A stretch of 64,000 nt of DNA from NCBI GenBank assembly GCA_944325895.1, contig CALVCA010000006.1, positions 1 through 64,000 of the forward strand, given 5' to 3'. The notes beneath the pieces were generated by a model, which was not told the origin of the DNA, did not search any database, and worked only from the letters and a program-made list of their open reading frames with translations. A program made the translations under genes and the position numbers. Each line of letters starts with the position of its first letter. Position 1 is the stretch's first letter. Shown one piece after another: positions 42,140-53,581 of this stretch. This DNA comes from Candidatus Gastranaerophilales bacterium (lineage in GTDB: Bacteria > Cyanobacteriota > Vampirovibrionia > Gastranaerophilales > Gastranaerophilaceae).

Positions 42140-43771
42140 ATGGGACTGGCGGCATCACAAGCAAGATTTTTAGCTATAACGGCACGAAAAGCCGATTGTG
42201 AATTCCGTTCTATGCAAATAGCACAGGACAAGCTTTCAGTTACCCGTAAATTAGCTGATGTAACGCAGCAATACCAAAACGCTATTAATCAGACAAAATT
42301 TGCCTGGGATTACGATTTAGATCAAGTTCCGGATTATGATTTATCATACGGATTGTTAATGCAGCCTACAACACTTAACAATTATAATCCTTATTTAATT
42401 ACAAACAGAACAGGGGCTGTTGTATTAAACAATAAATTAGCAAATGCAGCTACAGCAGCAATAAGTCGTGACGGTTCTCCAGCCCAAAGCTCTATGGCAG
42501 GATACAATAAATTTATAGACGCTTTATCCCGACACGGTGTTATAACAAGCAGTATGGCAACCAGCATTAAAGCTCTAGGCTCTGTTACAGATAAAAATGT
42601 TAATGAAAGTCAAGTCAACTACAACCCGAAAGCAGGTTACGGCTCTACGCCGCTTTCTAAAGACCCGGCACTTGCTACAAATATTATAGGATTGACTTAT
42701 AAGGCATCACAAAAAGAATATAAATTAGGTTTAGATTCAACAATCGGGGGAAATTATTCTGAAGACAGAACTTCCAATGACAAATTCCATCTCAGCGTAA
42801 ACGGAAGTTACGTTTCTTCTGGTGAGTTAGCTGATTTAACTCTTGGCGACTTGTTAGATAAAAATATAATATTAACTTATAGCGGTAAGGATGGTCAACA
42901 TGGAAGCGGACTTGATAAAAGTGGATTTATGACAGCGGTAAATGCTATTTTCACTAAAATAGATACATTTTTAACAGGTACAACAGAAATAAAAGGTTTA
43001 TTGGCTACATCCGATCCCCTCGTAAAAGAAGCTCTTGCTACAGCAAAACTTATGGTGCTAAATTCATATTTAAGTGAAAATAGCATTAAGATAATAAATA
43101 CAGATAAAAAAGATTCAAAAAATGCATCAAATGTTGCGGTAAATAATGCTTCAAGCAGCAACCTGATTGTTCAAGGACAATCAAAAGGTAACAAAAAATA
43201 TGATACAGTTGCAATAAGTTTATCTAATTTGTTATCATCATATCTGACATATTTTGATATGTGTTATACGGGTTTTGAGTCAAATTATTATGTAGGAACA
43301 GATGTTTCAAGTTCTTATTTTGTAACAGATGACCCTAATTACAACTATTTAATGACAAATAATGATGAGGCAAGCGAAAATTTGATTTATGCTGATTTTT
43401 ACATGCAGCTGTACAACAATATCTGCCACAACGGCTGGACAGAATGTGATGATATCGAGGATAATACATATTTACAAAATGCACTGAAAAACGGCACTTA
43501 TTTTATCACATCTTTAAACACAGACGGATATTTCTATCAAGGCAGATACAATGAAACAGACTGCATCGTGGAAGTCGAAGACAGCACAGCAATAGCGGAA
43601 GCCGAAGCTGAATTTAACGCTGAAAAAACAAAATTAACATATAGAGAAGAAAAACTCGATTTGGAAATGAAGAATTTAGACACCGAAATATCTTCACTAA
43701 CTACCGAATACGATTCCGTTAAAAACTTAATCAGCAAAAGTGTTGAAAAAGTGTTTACAATGTTTCAATAG
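42140..43771 (+). CDS. ASQAR-family protein, 543 residues
   Basis: The protein starts MGLAASQARFLAITARKADC and ends in a coiled coil finishing LDTEISSLTTEYDSVKNLI then KSVEKVFTMFQ, matching the other long members at both ends. Before the coil, DCIVEVEDSTAIAEAEAEF parallels PDIVEVEDEVAVARAEAEY of the inverted pair, so homology covers the last ~130 residues. The centre is Ser/Asn/Thr-rich and unrelated to the others. AAGAAAGGAAAC precedes the ATG. secA follows after 75 bp. Confidence 0.78.
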   Translation: MGLAASQARFLAITARKADCEFRSMQIAQDKLSVTRKLADVTQQYQNAINQTKFAWDYDLDQVPDYDLSYGLLMQPTTLNNYNPYLITNRTGAVVLNNKLANAATAAISRDGSPAQSSMAGYNKFIDALSRHGVITSSMATSIKALGSVTDKNVNESQVNYNPKAGYGSTPLSKDPALATNIIGLTYKASQKEYKLGLDSTIGGNYSEDRTSNDKFHLSVNGSYVSSGELADLTLGDLLDKNIILTYSGKDGQHGSGLDKSGFMTAVNAIFTKIDTFLTGTTEIKGLLATSDPLVKEALATAKLMVLNSYLSENSIKIINTDKKDSKNASNVAVNNASSSNLIVQGQSKGNKKYDTVAISLSNLLSSYLTYFDMCYTGFESNYYVGTDVSSSYFVTDDPNYNYLMTNNDEASENLIYADFYMQLYNNICHNGWTECDDIEDNTYLQNALKNGTYFITSLNTDGYFYQGRYNETDCIVEVEDSTAIAEAEAEFNAEKTKLTYREEKLDLEMKNLDTEISSLTTEYDSVKNLISKSVEKVFTMFQ

Positions 43772-43846
43772 TTTATAAGCAATTTTCCTTATTCCATTTA
43801 AATAAAGTTTATGCTAACATAAAAATATAGATATTGGAGAGGAAAA

Positions 43847-46474
43847 ATGTTAAATTGGTTAATAAAACTGTTAGGAGATCCTAACGATAAAAAAATTAAG
43901 CACATGATGGGTATTGTGGAGCACATAAATGCACTGGAACCGCAATTTGAAGCAATGACAGATGAAGAACTTCGTGCAAAAACAGACGAATTCAAGGCTA
44001 TTTTAGCAAAGCGTCCCGTATCGGATGATTTTAAAACAGACAGGAAACTTGAAAAAGAAGCTTTGGATAAAATTTTACCGGAGGCATTTGCAACAGTCAG
44101 AGAAGCAGGCAAAAGAGTTTTAAACATGCGTCATTTTGACGTGCAATTAATCGGCGGATATTTTTTGCATAACGGTCACATTGCAGAGATGAGAACAGGT
44201 GAAGGTAAAACTCTTGTTGCAACATTACCGGCATATTTAAATGCTCTAACCGGAAAGGGTGTCCATATTATAACCGTAAACGATTATTTGGCAAAACGTG
44301 ACAGCGAATGGATGGGAAAAATATACAAATTTTTAGGGCTTTCTGTCGGTGTAATTCTTTCAGGCGGACGCAATGCAGAAGATTTTGAAGCCAAAAAAGC
44401 TGCATACAACTGCGATATTACATACGGAACCAACAACGAATTCGGGTTTGATTATCTGCGTGACAATATGGCAGGCAGTCTTGAGATGCTTGTTCAAAGA
44501 CCTTATAACTATGCAATTATAGACGAAGTTGACAGTATTTTAATTGATGAAGCAAGAACTCCTCTTATCATAAGCGGAAGACTTGAAAAATCTGCAGAAA
44601 CATACAAATTAATGGCTAAAATCGCCCCGCAAATGGAAAAAGTCGTTGATTATGAAGTGGACGAAAAAAATAAAAATATTATTTTGACAGAAGAAGGTAT
44701 TGACCATGCTCAAGAATTAATCGGGGTAAAAGATCTCTTTGACATCAACACCCAGTATGCCCACCATCTTTTACAGGCATTAAAAGCAAAAGAACTTTTT
44801 GTAAAAGATACCGATTATGTAATAAAAGACGGTGAAGTAATGATTGTTGATGAATTTACCGGACGTTTAATGGAGGGCAGACGCTGGTCAGACGGATTAC
44901 ATCAGGCAATAGAAGCAAAAGAAGGTGTCCAAATTCAAGATGAAACCCAAACACTTGCAAGCATTACATTCCAAAATCTTTTCAGATTGTATCCGAAATT
45001 ATCAGGCATGACAGGTACTGCAATGACGGAAGAAGCAGAGTTCGGGAAAATTTATAACCTTGAAGTTACAACTATACCTACGAATAAGCCTGATATAAGA
45101 ATAAATTACCCTGATGTTATTTACAAAACAGAAAAACAAAAATATTTATCCGTAGTTGAAGATATAATTCAAATGCACGAACTTGGCAGACCTGTTTTGG
45201 TGGGGACAATAAGTATTGAAAAGTCTGAATATGTTTCGGCATTATTAAAAAAACGAGGGATAAAACACAATGTTTTGAATGCGAAACACCATGAAAAAGA
45301 AGCTTATATAATAGCACAGGCCGGCAGAGTCGGAGCGGTTACGATAGCGACAAACATGGCAGGACGTGGTACGGATATTTTATTAGGCGGTAATGCCGAA
45401 TACATGGCAAAAGAAGCTTTGGAAGGTATAAATCCTGAAAGTCCCGAATATGAAGCTGAAAAAGAAAAAGCTCTTGCAAAAGCACGTGCTTTAACAGAAG
45501 AAGAACATAAAAAAGTTGTTGCAGCGGGCGGTCTGCACGTAATCGGTACGGAACGCCACGAATCAAGACGTATTGATAACCAATTACGAGGTCGTGCCGC
45601 ACGTCAGGGCGATCCCGGTTCTACAAGATTTTTCTTATCTTTAGAAGATAACTTGATGAGGATTTTCGGAGGCGATAAAATTACGACTTTAATGAACATG
45701 CTGAATGTCGATGAAACAATGGCAATTGAATCTCCGCTTATTACAAGACAAATTCAATCAGCTCAAAAGAAAGTTGAAACTTATCACTTTGACATAAGAA
45801 AAAGTGTTTTGGAATATGACGATGTTATGAATATTCAACGTGAAAAATTCTATGCACAACGCCGCAGAGTGCTTGCAGGAAAAGATTTAAGCGAAGATAT
45901 CCAATTTATGATAGAAAGAGAAGTCGACCGAATCATAAGAAGCTATATATCACCCGAGCAACACGTTGAAGATTATATCTACGAAGATTTGCAGACAATG
46001 ATAAAAGAATTACATTCATATATCCCGCAATTATCTCATTTTCAGGTGTCAGACATCCAAAATATGAGATTTGAACCGATGTATGAAAAAATGAAAGATT
46101 TTGCACTGCAGGCATACAGAGATCACGAGGTGGAAATTATTGAATTTTACAATAATGTTTTGGCACAATACAGCCAAAATTACATCCCGCAAGAGCCGTT
46201 TACCAAAGAAAATGTTGTTCGTGATTTGGAAAAAGATATACTTTTACGGGTTGTAGACAACAAATGGATTGACCATTTACATAATATTGATATGCTGAGA
46301 GACGGCATAGGGTTAAGAGCATACGGACAAAAAGATCCGCTCATAGAATACAAACGTGAAGCATACGATTTGTTCAACAAAATGATGTACGAAATTCAAG
46401 GTGATACGGTTAAATACCTGTTCAGAACAAAATTTGGAGTACAAATTGTCGGCAGCCCTGATATAAATTCTTGA
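43847..46474 (+). CDS. secA: Preprotein translocase ATPase SecA
   Basis: SecA drives Sec export. The 875-residue protein has NBD1 with [17 protein letters not shown] (Walker A) and [17 protein letters not shown] (Walker B/DEAD-like), the preprotein-binding domain, NBD2 with [11 protein letters not shown] and [23 protein letters not shown], and the C-terminal scaffold ending GVQIVGSP. The cysteine-rich zinc tail found in many SecA proteins is missing, as in several lineages. GGAGAGG precedes the ATG. Confidence 0.97.
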   Translation: MLNWLIKLLGDPNDKKIKHMMGIVEHINALEPQFEAMTDEELRAKTDEFKAILAKRPVSDDFKTDRKLEKEALDKILPEAFATVREAGKRVLNMRHFDVQLIGGYFLHNGHIAEMRTGEGKTLVATLPAYLNALTGKGVHIITVNDYLAKRDSEWMGKIYKFLGLSVGVILSGGRNAEDFEAKKAAYNCDITYGTNNEFGFDYLRDNMAGSLEMLVQRPYNYAIIDEVDSILIDEARTPLIISGRLEKSAETYKLMAKIAPQMEKVVDYEVDEKNKNIILTEEGIDHAQELIGVKDLFDINTQYAHHLLQALKAKELFVKDTDYVIKDGEVMIVDEFTGRLMEGRRWSDGLHQAIEAKEGVQIQDETQTLASITFQNLFRLYPKLSGMTGTAMTEEAEFGKIYNLEVTTIPTNKPDIRINYPDVIYKTEKQKYLSVVEDIIQMHELGRPVLVGTISIEKSEYVSALLKKRGIKHNVLNAKHHEKEAYIIAQAGRVGAVTIATNMAGRGTDILLGGNAEYMAKEALEGINPESPEYEAEKEKALAKARALTEEEHKKVVAAGGLHVIGTERHESRRIDNQLRGRAARQGDPGSTRFFLSLEDNLMRIFGGDKITTLMNMLNVDETMAIESPLITRQIQSAQKKVETYHFDIRKSVLEYDDVMNIQREKFYAQRRRVLAGKDLSEDIQFMIEREVDRIIRSYISPEQHVEDYIYEDLQTMIKELHSYIPQLSHFQVSDIQNMRFEPMYEKMKDFALQAYRDHEVEIIEFYNNVLAQYSQNYIPQEPFTKENVVRDLEKDILLRVVDNKWIDHLHNIDMLRDGIGLRAYGQKDPLIEYKREAYDLFNKMMYEIQGDTVKYLFRTKFGVQIVGSPDINS

Positions 46475-46520
46475 CAAAAATTAAAAAATAATATTTAATT
46501 AAGAAAAAAGGAGTTAAGAG

Positions 46521-46740
46521 ATGAAAAATATTGAAATAAAAGCGGATAAGATAGTCGCCCCTCCCCTGAAATTAAAGTAGCTGAACGCTTTCCGGCATTT
46601 TTTAAGTTTATTGACTTCTTTCTTGTTCCAAACTATAATTCTAGTATTATGAATTATAAGAGGGTGAATTGGGTTGAAAAAATAAAGGGTAGATTTTTTA
46701 ATAAAGTTACTATGGCATTACACCAAAATAACTTTTTAAC
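46521..46740 (+). pseudogene. Probable remnant of a small gene broken by a frameshift
   Basis: A strong ribosome site (AAAAAAGGAGTT) precedes ATG 46521, but the frame ends after 19 codons at 46580. From 46565 the neighbouring frame is open and plausible (PEIKVAERFPAFFKFIDFF) and continues without a stop into the long frame of the pilin gene. One missing or two extra bases in the C-rich run at 46558-46566 would explain this. It may instead be a genuine short leader peptide. Confidence 0.4.
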
Positions 46741-46757
46741 GAACTTATTCCACACAA

Positions 46758-46863
46758 CCCGTCATTCTGAGCGGAGCAAAGAATCTCTTAATAAAATCTC
46801 TAAGCCGCACGATTGCATACCATTCAACACTGGTAAGATCCTGAAACAAGTTCAGGATGACAG
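46758..46863 (+). repeat. Dispersed HSERSKES...LKQVQDD-type repeat
   Basis: In one frame this segment reads RHSERSKES followed by LKQVQDD. This translation resembles a class of interspersed repeats found between genes in many bacteria. It contains the near-palindrome CCTGAAACAAGTTCAGG. Its base composition is more balanced than the AT-rich surroundings. A short partial match lies at 447-485. Confidence 0.6.
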
Positions 46864-46942
46864 TGCTACGTACGCAAACACATTGGGTTTGCCTTCTATA
46901 CGTCATCGTGAGGCTTTAGCCGAAGGTGCTACGCACGTAGGT

Positions 46943-47743
46943 ATGTTTGACAAAAATCGTCGTGCTGCCTTCACGTTAGCTGAGGTTCTAATCACCCTCG
47001 GGATTATCGGGGTTGTCGCCGCTTTGACTATCCCTGCATTAATTATGAATTATCAGGAAAAACAAACTATAACAAAACTGCAAAAATCATATGCTGCATT
47101 AAAAAATGCCTTTGATTTGGCAAAAGTTGAACACGGTGACTATGATACGTGGTCCTGGAATCAATTGCCAACGACCGACGGTCAAAGAACTCAATATTTT
47201 TGGGAAACTTATATTTTCCCTCACTTAAAAATTACAAAAACATGTTTTCCCGTAACAACTGAATGCGTTGCGGAAGGTATAACAAGAATTAACGGAAATG
47301 CTGAATCAGTCATCACTTCAACTCACGGAGCATTTGTAATGGCTGACGGTACAACTGTATTTACCTGGGCTGGTGCTGACACTTTTTACCCGCATATATG
47401 GGTCTATGTTGACATAAACGGCAAAGCAAAACCGAACGTAATAGGCAAAGACATATTCACTATGTACTTTTCCCCCGGCAATCCCGGTAACAAAATCGGT
47501 ACAGTCGATGATGACAACAATTTTATTGATGCAGGTAAAGTTAACAAACAAGAATACGGCTTAACTTTTTATGGCGAAGCAGACGGAGTTACTGTAGACG
47601 AACTGATGAGCCCTGATTTAGTCATACAAACAGATACAGGAGTAAACAGCAAACCCGGCTGCTCTACTAAAGGTACAGGCTATACCTGCGGAGCCGCAAT
47701 AAAATTAAACGGATGGAAATTCCCTGAAAATTACCCTAAATAA
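46943..47743 (+). CDS. Type IV pilin-like/pseudopilin protein
   Basis: The 266-residue product from ATG 46943 begins MFDKNRRAAFTLAEVLITLG and continues GIIGVVAALTIPALI, a prepilin signal with cleavage expected before FTLAEV (Glu5 present) and a hydrophobic helix. The rest is a globular domain with Cys pairs (CFPVTTEC and CSTKGTGYTC) and aromatic residues, as in minor pilins or pseudopilins. The frame is open back to 46649 through a dispersed repeat. The ATG at 46943 gives a normal short leader, although its ribosome site is weak. The first ~40 codons are richer in GC than the remainder. Confidence 0.72.
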   Translation: MFDKNRRAAFTLAEVLITLGIIGVVAALTIPALIMNYQEKQTITKLQKSYAALKNAFDLAKVEHGDYDTWSWNQLPTTDGQRTQYFWETYIFPHLKITKTCFPVTTECVAEGITRINGNAESVITSTHGAFVMADGTTVFTWAGADTFYPHIWVYVDINGKAKPNVIGKDIFTMYFSPGNPGNKIGTVDDDNNFIDAGKVNKQEYGLTFYGEADGVTVDELMSPDLVIQTDTGVNSKPGCSTKGTGYTCGAAIKLNGWKFPENYPK

Positions 47744-47850
47744 AGAGCTTTAAATATTTGTAAATAAATCTTAACAATTTTCCTTCAAAAAAGGCAATTT
47801 TTTCTGAGTTATATACTTTATATATACAAGAAGAGATTGAGGAGCTTTAA

Positions 47851-48138
47851 ATGATAGAAACAGCAACAAATACACACAATGAAACTGCAGGCAACGGTCA
47901 ATTCGGTGCATTAACCCGCAGAAGAAAAAATAATAAAAGAAAAAACGGCGAATTTTCGATTGAAGATTACTGTTATTTAGATAAAGCAGACAGAAGAATG
48001 CGTTTTAACAATTCAAAAGACCCGATTTATTATGTGTTTGACTGTATTGAAAACAGACCGATAAAAACACTTGCAAAAGAATTTGTTAAAGATTCATTCT
48101 TTGAAATAGCACATTTCGTAACAAAAGTTGTTGGATAA
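47851..48138 (+). CDS. 95-residue unknown protein
   Basis: The product has a polar N-terminus, a basic patch (TRRRKNNKRKNG, about 22-33) and a mixed C-terminal part (FSIEDYCYLDKADRRM, YYVFDCIENRPIKTL). It is not recognised; the basic patch suggests nucleic-acid or membrane contact. TTGAGGAGC precedes the ATG, and a terminator follows directly. Confidence 0.6.
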   Translation: MIETATNTHNETAGNGQFGALTRRRKNNKRKNGEFSIEDYCYLDKADRRMRFNNSKDPIYYVFDCIENRPIKTLAKEFVKDSFFEIAHFVTKVVG

Positions 48139-48151
48139 ATAGGAAAATAGG

Positions 48152-48180
48152 AAAAAAAGCGACCTTCGGGTCGTTTTTTT
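48152..48180 (+). terminator. Rho-independent terminator
   Basis: The stem ACGACC-type GCGACC/GGTCGT with a TTCG tetraloop is followed by eight T residues, directly after the unknown gene ending at 48138. Confidence 0.9.
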
Positions 48181-48221
48181 TATTGCATTTGTGATAAAAT
48201 AAAAAAAACAGGAGGAAAGTT

Positions 48222-49058
48222 ATGTTAAAAGGACCGTTTTTAGATAGAAATTGGATAGGACAAAATCCTGATTACAAAACATCAGAAATTATACTGCTGG
48301 GACTGCCTTTTGACGGTACAGTATCATACAGACCAGGATCACGCTTTGCACCCGAACAGATAAGGCTTGCAAGCTGGGGGATGGAAGATTATTCTCCTGA
48401 ATTTGATAAACACCTGCAAGACGTAAACTTTCACGATGCGGGGGATTTGGAATTCCCTTTAGGAAATACCTATAAATCACTTGATATTATAGAAGAAAAT
48501 GTTAAAGATATTTATAACGACGGCAAAAGAGTCTTTGGAATAGGCGGAGAACATTTGGTAACATTACCTGAAATAAAAGCTTTGGCAAAATTCTTTACCA
48601 ATTTAGCTGTTGTACATTTTGATGCACATACTGACTTACGTGAAGAATATTTGGGAGAAGAAATGTCACATTCTGCCGTAATACGACACATTTCAAAAAT
48701 TATAGGTGCAGAGAATATTAAACAAATAGGCATAAGATCAGGGATGAAAGAAGAATTTGAATTTATGAAACAACATAATACGCTAATTCACGAATTTCAT
48801 GAGCTTGATGTTTTAAAAAACAAAAAAATATTTATAACTGTTGATTTGGATGTATTGGATCCGTCCGTAATGCCGGGTACAGGCACTCCCGAAAGCGGCG
48901 GAATGCAATTTAGAGAACTTATCGGCTGGTTTAAGTATCTCAAAAATTTTGATATTATCGGAGCCGATGTTGTCGAACTGGCACCGGATTACGATTCATC
49001 GGGTGTGTCTACAGCCGTTGCAGCTAAAGTTATAAGAGAACTTTTGATGATAATGTAA
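48222..49058 (+). CDS. speB: Agmatinase / ureohydrolase family
   Basis: SpeB hydrolyses agmatine to putrescine and urea. The 278-residue protein has the three manganese-site motifs: GGEHLVTLPE (His), VVHFDAHTDLREEY (Asp-His-Asp) and TVDLDVLDPSVMPGTGTPE (Asp-Asp). Length and SYRPGSRFAPEQIR fit agmatinase better than arginase or formiminoglutamase, but substrate is inferred. CAGGAGG precedes the ATG, and a bidirectional terminator follows the stop. Confidence 0.9.
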   Translation: MLKGPFLDRNWIGQNPDYKTSEIILLGLPFDGTVSYRPGSRFAPEQIRLASWGMEDYSPEFDKHLQDVNFHDAGDLEFPLGNTYKSLDIIEENVKDIYNDGKRVFGIGGEHLVTLPEIKALAKFFTNLAVVHFDAHTDLREEYLGEEMSHSAVIRHISKIIGAENIKQIGIRSGMKEEFEFMKQHNTLIHEFHELDVLKNKKIFITVDLDVLDPSVMPGTGTPESGGMQFRELIGWFKYLKNFDIIGADVVELAPDYDSSGVSTAVAAKVIRELLMIM

Positions 49059-49090
49059 AAAATCGACCGGTTTTAGCCGGTCGATTTTTT
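49057..49090. terminator. Bidirectional rho-independent terminator
   Basis: ATCGACCGG-TTTTAG-CCGGTCGAT with A and T tracts on either side sits between convergent speB and the unknown gene ending at 49112. Confidence 0.92.
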
Positions 49091-49111
49091 AGGATATTCT
49101 TATTAAACTTT

Positions 49112-49483
49112 TTATGATTTTTTGCCCTTATAAGCGTCAACTATATTTGCAATCCATAATGCGGTACTTGCTAAACCCAAAGCAGCCATACCCCACATCT
49201 TGCCTTTAGGTAACTTTGACAAATATTTTCCGACATCAAATTGAGCACCTGCAGCACTTGCTGCTTTACTCGCATTAAAAATATCTTTAGATAGACTACC
49301 TACAAGTGCATGACTTCCAAGTCCTGCAGCAATACTTGCACCCATATAACCCGCACCTTCTTTATTTCTGCCGTCCAAAAATTGTCCCAGTCCGGGGATA
49401 AAAACTGATGCCCATGCTTTTCCTGCTCCGCCTGTTTTCTTTTGGGGTTGAACAGGTGTATAACCTACTGCTTCTACTGTCAT
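49112..49483 (-). CDS. Small Gly/Ala-rich membrane protein behind a shared promoter module
   Basis: The 123-residue product begins MTVEAVGYTPVQPQKKTGG and has a segment SVFIPGLGQFLDGRNKEGAG that resembles the PGLGQxYxGxxxxG motif of small TM2-like membrane proteins. Hydrophobic helices follow (about 46-60 and 97-112). The ATG at 49483 has AGAAAGGAG upstream and is preferred over 49543. It is transcribed from the third copy of the TATGG promoter module. Function unknown. Confidence 0.68.
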   Translation of the reverse strand: MTVEAVGYTPVQPQKKTGGAGKAWASVFIPGLGQFLDGRNKEGAGYMGASIAAGLGSHALVGSLSKDIFNASKAASAAGAQFDVGKYLSKLPKGKMWGMAALGLASTALWIANIVDAYKGKKS

Positions 49484-49563
49484 GAAATTCTCCTTTCTTA
49501 ACTTTATACCTACATGTTCATTAAAACAAAAACAGGAAATCATTTGCTACAAGCACACTTCGA

Positions 49564-49641
49564 CCATACCATACCATACCATACAGGCATTATAACTGCA
49601 TTTCAGCCATTTTTAAATTCATTTTTACATTTCGTTACATT
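49564..49641 (-). promoter_or_regulatory. Shared promoter module, copy 3 (four TATGG units)
   Basis: On the minus strand: AATGTAACGAAATGTAAA (49641-49624), TTTAAA (49617-49612), a 17-nt spacer, TATAAT (49594-49589), GCCTG, then four TATGG units (49583-49564) and TCGAA. The expected transcript starts about 100 nt before the ATG at 49483. Confidence 0.75.
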
Positions 49642-49699
49642 TGATGTATAAGTCAGAGATTTTCGTATAAAAAAGCTTTATGCTATAATTTTATGGTGA

Positions 49700-52068
<2,369 letters not shown>

Positions 52069-52076
52069 GAGGTTTT

Positions 52077-52784
52077 ATGAAAAAGATTTTGATAGCTTTG
52101 TGTTGTTTGTTATTTTCGACAGCTGTTTTTGCCGAAACAGGCTATATAACGTCAACAGCATCAGCAAATAAAGAAATATCTCCCGATACTGTTGAAATAT
52201 CAATTGCAGTTGTAACTTATGACAACAAATCAATGCAGAAAGCAACTTTAGAAAACAAAGAACTCTCCGACAAATTATACACCGCAATGCAAAGCATGAT
52301 TAATCCTAACAACGGTGATTATGTAAAAACAACTGATTTCAGTGCTCAACCAATATATACTTATTCAAGCAATAAAAGAAATTTTGACAAATACGAAGTA
52401 TCAAACAGGATTATTGTTCATACAAAATCCATCGATAAAGCAGGCGATATCATTGACAAAGCAATACTTTTAGGGGCAACAAATATCGATAATCTAAACT
52501 TTACACTTTCATCATACGAAAAAGAATGTGATGCACTTTTAACATCAGCAACCCAAAAAACACGTGCAAGAGCAGATATTTTAGCAAAAGCAGCAGGAAC
52601 AACCGTTACGGGTGTCAAATCAATATCAGCGAACTGCAGCACTTCAAGTGTTACACCGAGAATAATGTATAACATGATGGCAAAAAGTGCAGTAGCAGAT
52701 TCAGAAGCTGCAGGAAGTACTCCGATATCTACCGGACTTGTTAGATTATACGTAAATGTTAATGCAAATTACTTTGTAAAATAA
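52077..52784 (+). CDS. SIMPL-domain (DUF541/YggE-like) exported protein
   Basis: The 235-residue protein has a signal peptide (MKKILIALCCLLFSTAVFA) and a SIMPL domain: GYITSTASANKEISPDTVEI, DYVKTTDFSAQPIYTYSSN, YEVSNRIIVHTKSIDKAGDI and TRARADILAKAAG. YggE-type proteins are periplasmic and linked to stress; their biochemical role is unclear. TAGGAGG precedes the ATG. Its end lies 2 bp from the convergent phosphodiester glycosidase gene. Confidence 0.85.
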   Translation: MKKILIALCCLLFSTAVFAETGYITSTASANKEISPDTVEISIAVVTYDNKSMQKATLENKELSDKLYTAMQSMINPNNGDYVKTTDFSAQPIYTYSSNKRNFDKYEVSNRIIVHTKSIDKAGDIIDKAILLGATNIDNLNFTLSSYEKECDALLTSATQKTRARADILAKAAGTTVTGVKSISANCSTSSVTPRIMYNMMAKSAVADSEAAGSTPISTGLVRLYVNVNANYFVK

Positions 52785-52786
52785 AA

Positions 52787-53581
52787 TTACTTGGTGATTA
52801 TCATAAATGATTTTAAAAGCCTTCCGCTGCCATCATTTGAGGTGACATCTATACTGTTTTTATAGTTTAACGATGTTGAGCTGCCGCCGTCAAAAGTCAT
52901 GGCACGCTCAAATCCAAGCTGCTTACATAAATCCCGAACTTCATATATATCCATTGGATTTTCATTTGTAATAATTAATATATGAGCATCACCGTCTTTT
53001 ATTCCCATAACGGTACGGGCAGTCTTTTGTAATACAGATGCCGACTCTCTTATAATATTCCCGTCTTTATCTTTCACTATAAAAAGTTCTTCCTCTAACC
53101 TCAACTCCGGCAAAATCATAGGTCCGCCCTGTGCGGAAGTTATTATATTACAACCGAAATCTACGCTGTTTTTATGCGGAACTATTTGATAAGAATACTT
53201 ATTATTGCACTCTACAACCCGAAATTCCGTTCTGTTTAAAATTTTGTTTAAATTTTTGTTTAATATAGGATTTTTTAAAAGATTTTCATTCAAAATCGGA
53301 TCCACTGAAGTATTTCTGTCCGTTACAACATAAGATATTGTTTTGCCGTTTTCCGGATCAAAATATCCTGCATTTATAGTTAAAACCGACCTTGTCTGTT
53401 TATGAACTTCCTTATTTGTCATCAGGCTGTCACTTGCCACAAAATTAATCCGTTTTTTTATTTTATTACCCGACAAAATAATATGATATATCCCGTTATT
53501 GTATTCAATTTCAATTGACGGTTTTGCATAAACAACATTTACTGATAACATTAAAAAAGCAATTAATAATATTTTTTTCAT
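52787..53581 (-). CDS. Exported phosphodiester glycosidase-family protein (NAGPA/DUF2233)
   Basis: The 264-residue protein has a signal peptide (MKKILLIAFLMLSVNVVYA) and the family motifs TINAGYFDPENG, SAQGGPMI, RTVMGIKDGDAHILI and MTFDGGSSTSLNY. Relatives cleave GlcNAc-phosphodiester bonds or peptidoglycan-linked sugars. The ATG at 53581 overlaps the lptF/G stop as TGATG, so it is translated with the Lpt genes and probably acts on an envelope glycan. Confidence 0.85.
   Translation of the reverse strand: MKKILLIAFLMLSVNVVYAKPSIEIEYNNGIYHIILSGNKIKKRINFVASDSLMTNKEVHKQTRSVLTINAGYFDPENGKTISYVVTDRNTSVDPILNENLLKNPILNKNLNKILNRTEFRVVECNNKYSYQIVPHKNSVDFGCNIITSAQGGPMILPELRLEEELFIVKDKDGNIIRESASVLQKTARTVMGIKDGDAHILIITNENPMDIYEVRDLCKQLGFERAMTFDGGSSTSLNYKNSIDVTSNDGSGRLLKSFMIITK

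Noticed and set aside
46649-46942. Starting the pilin gene at 46649
   Set aside because: This would place about 98 residues, including a translated dispersed repeat, before the prepilin signal. Prepilin leaders are short, so the ATG at 46943 is preferred.
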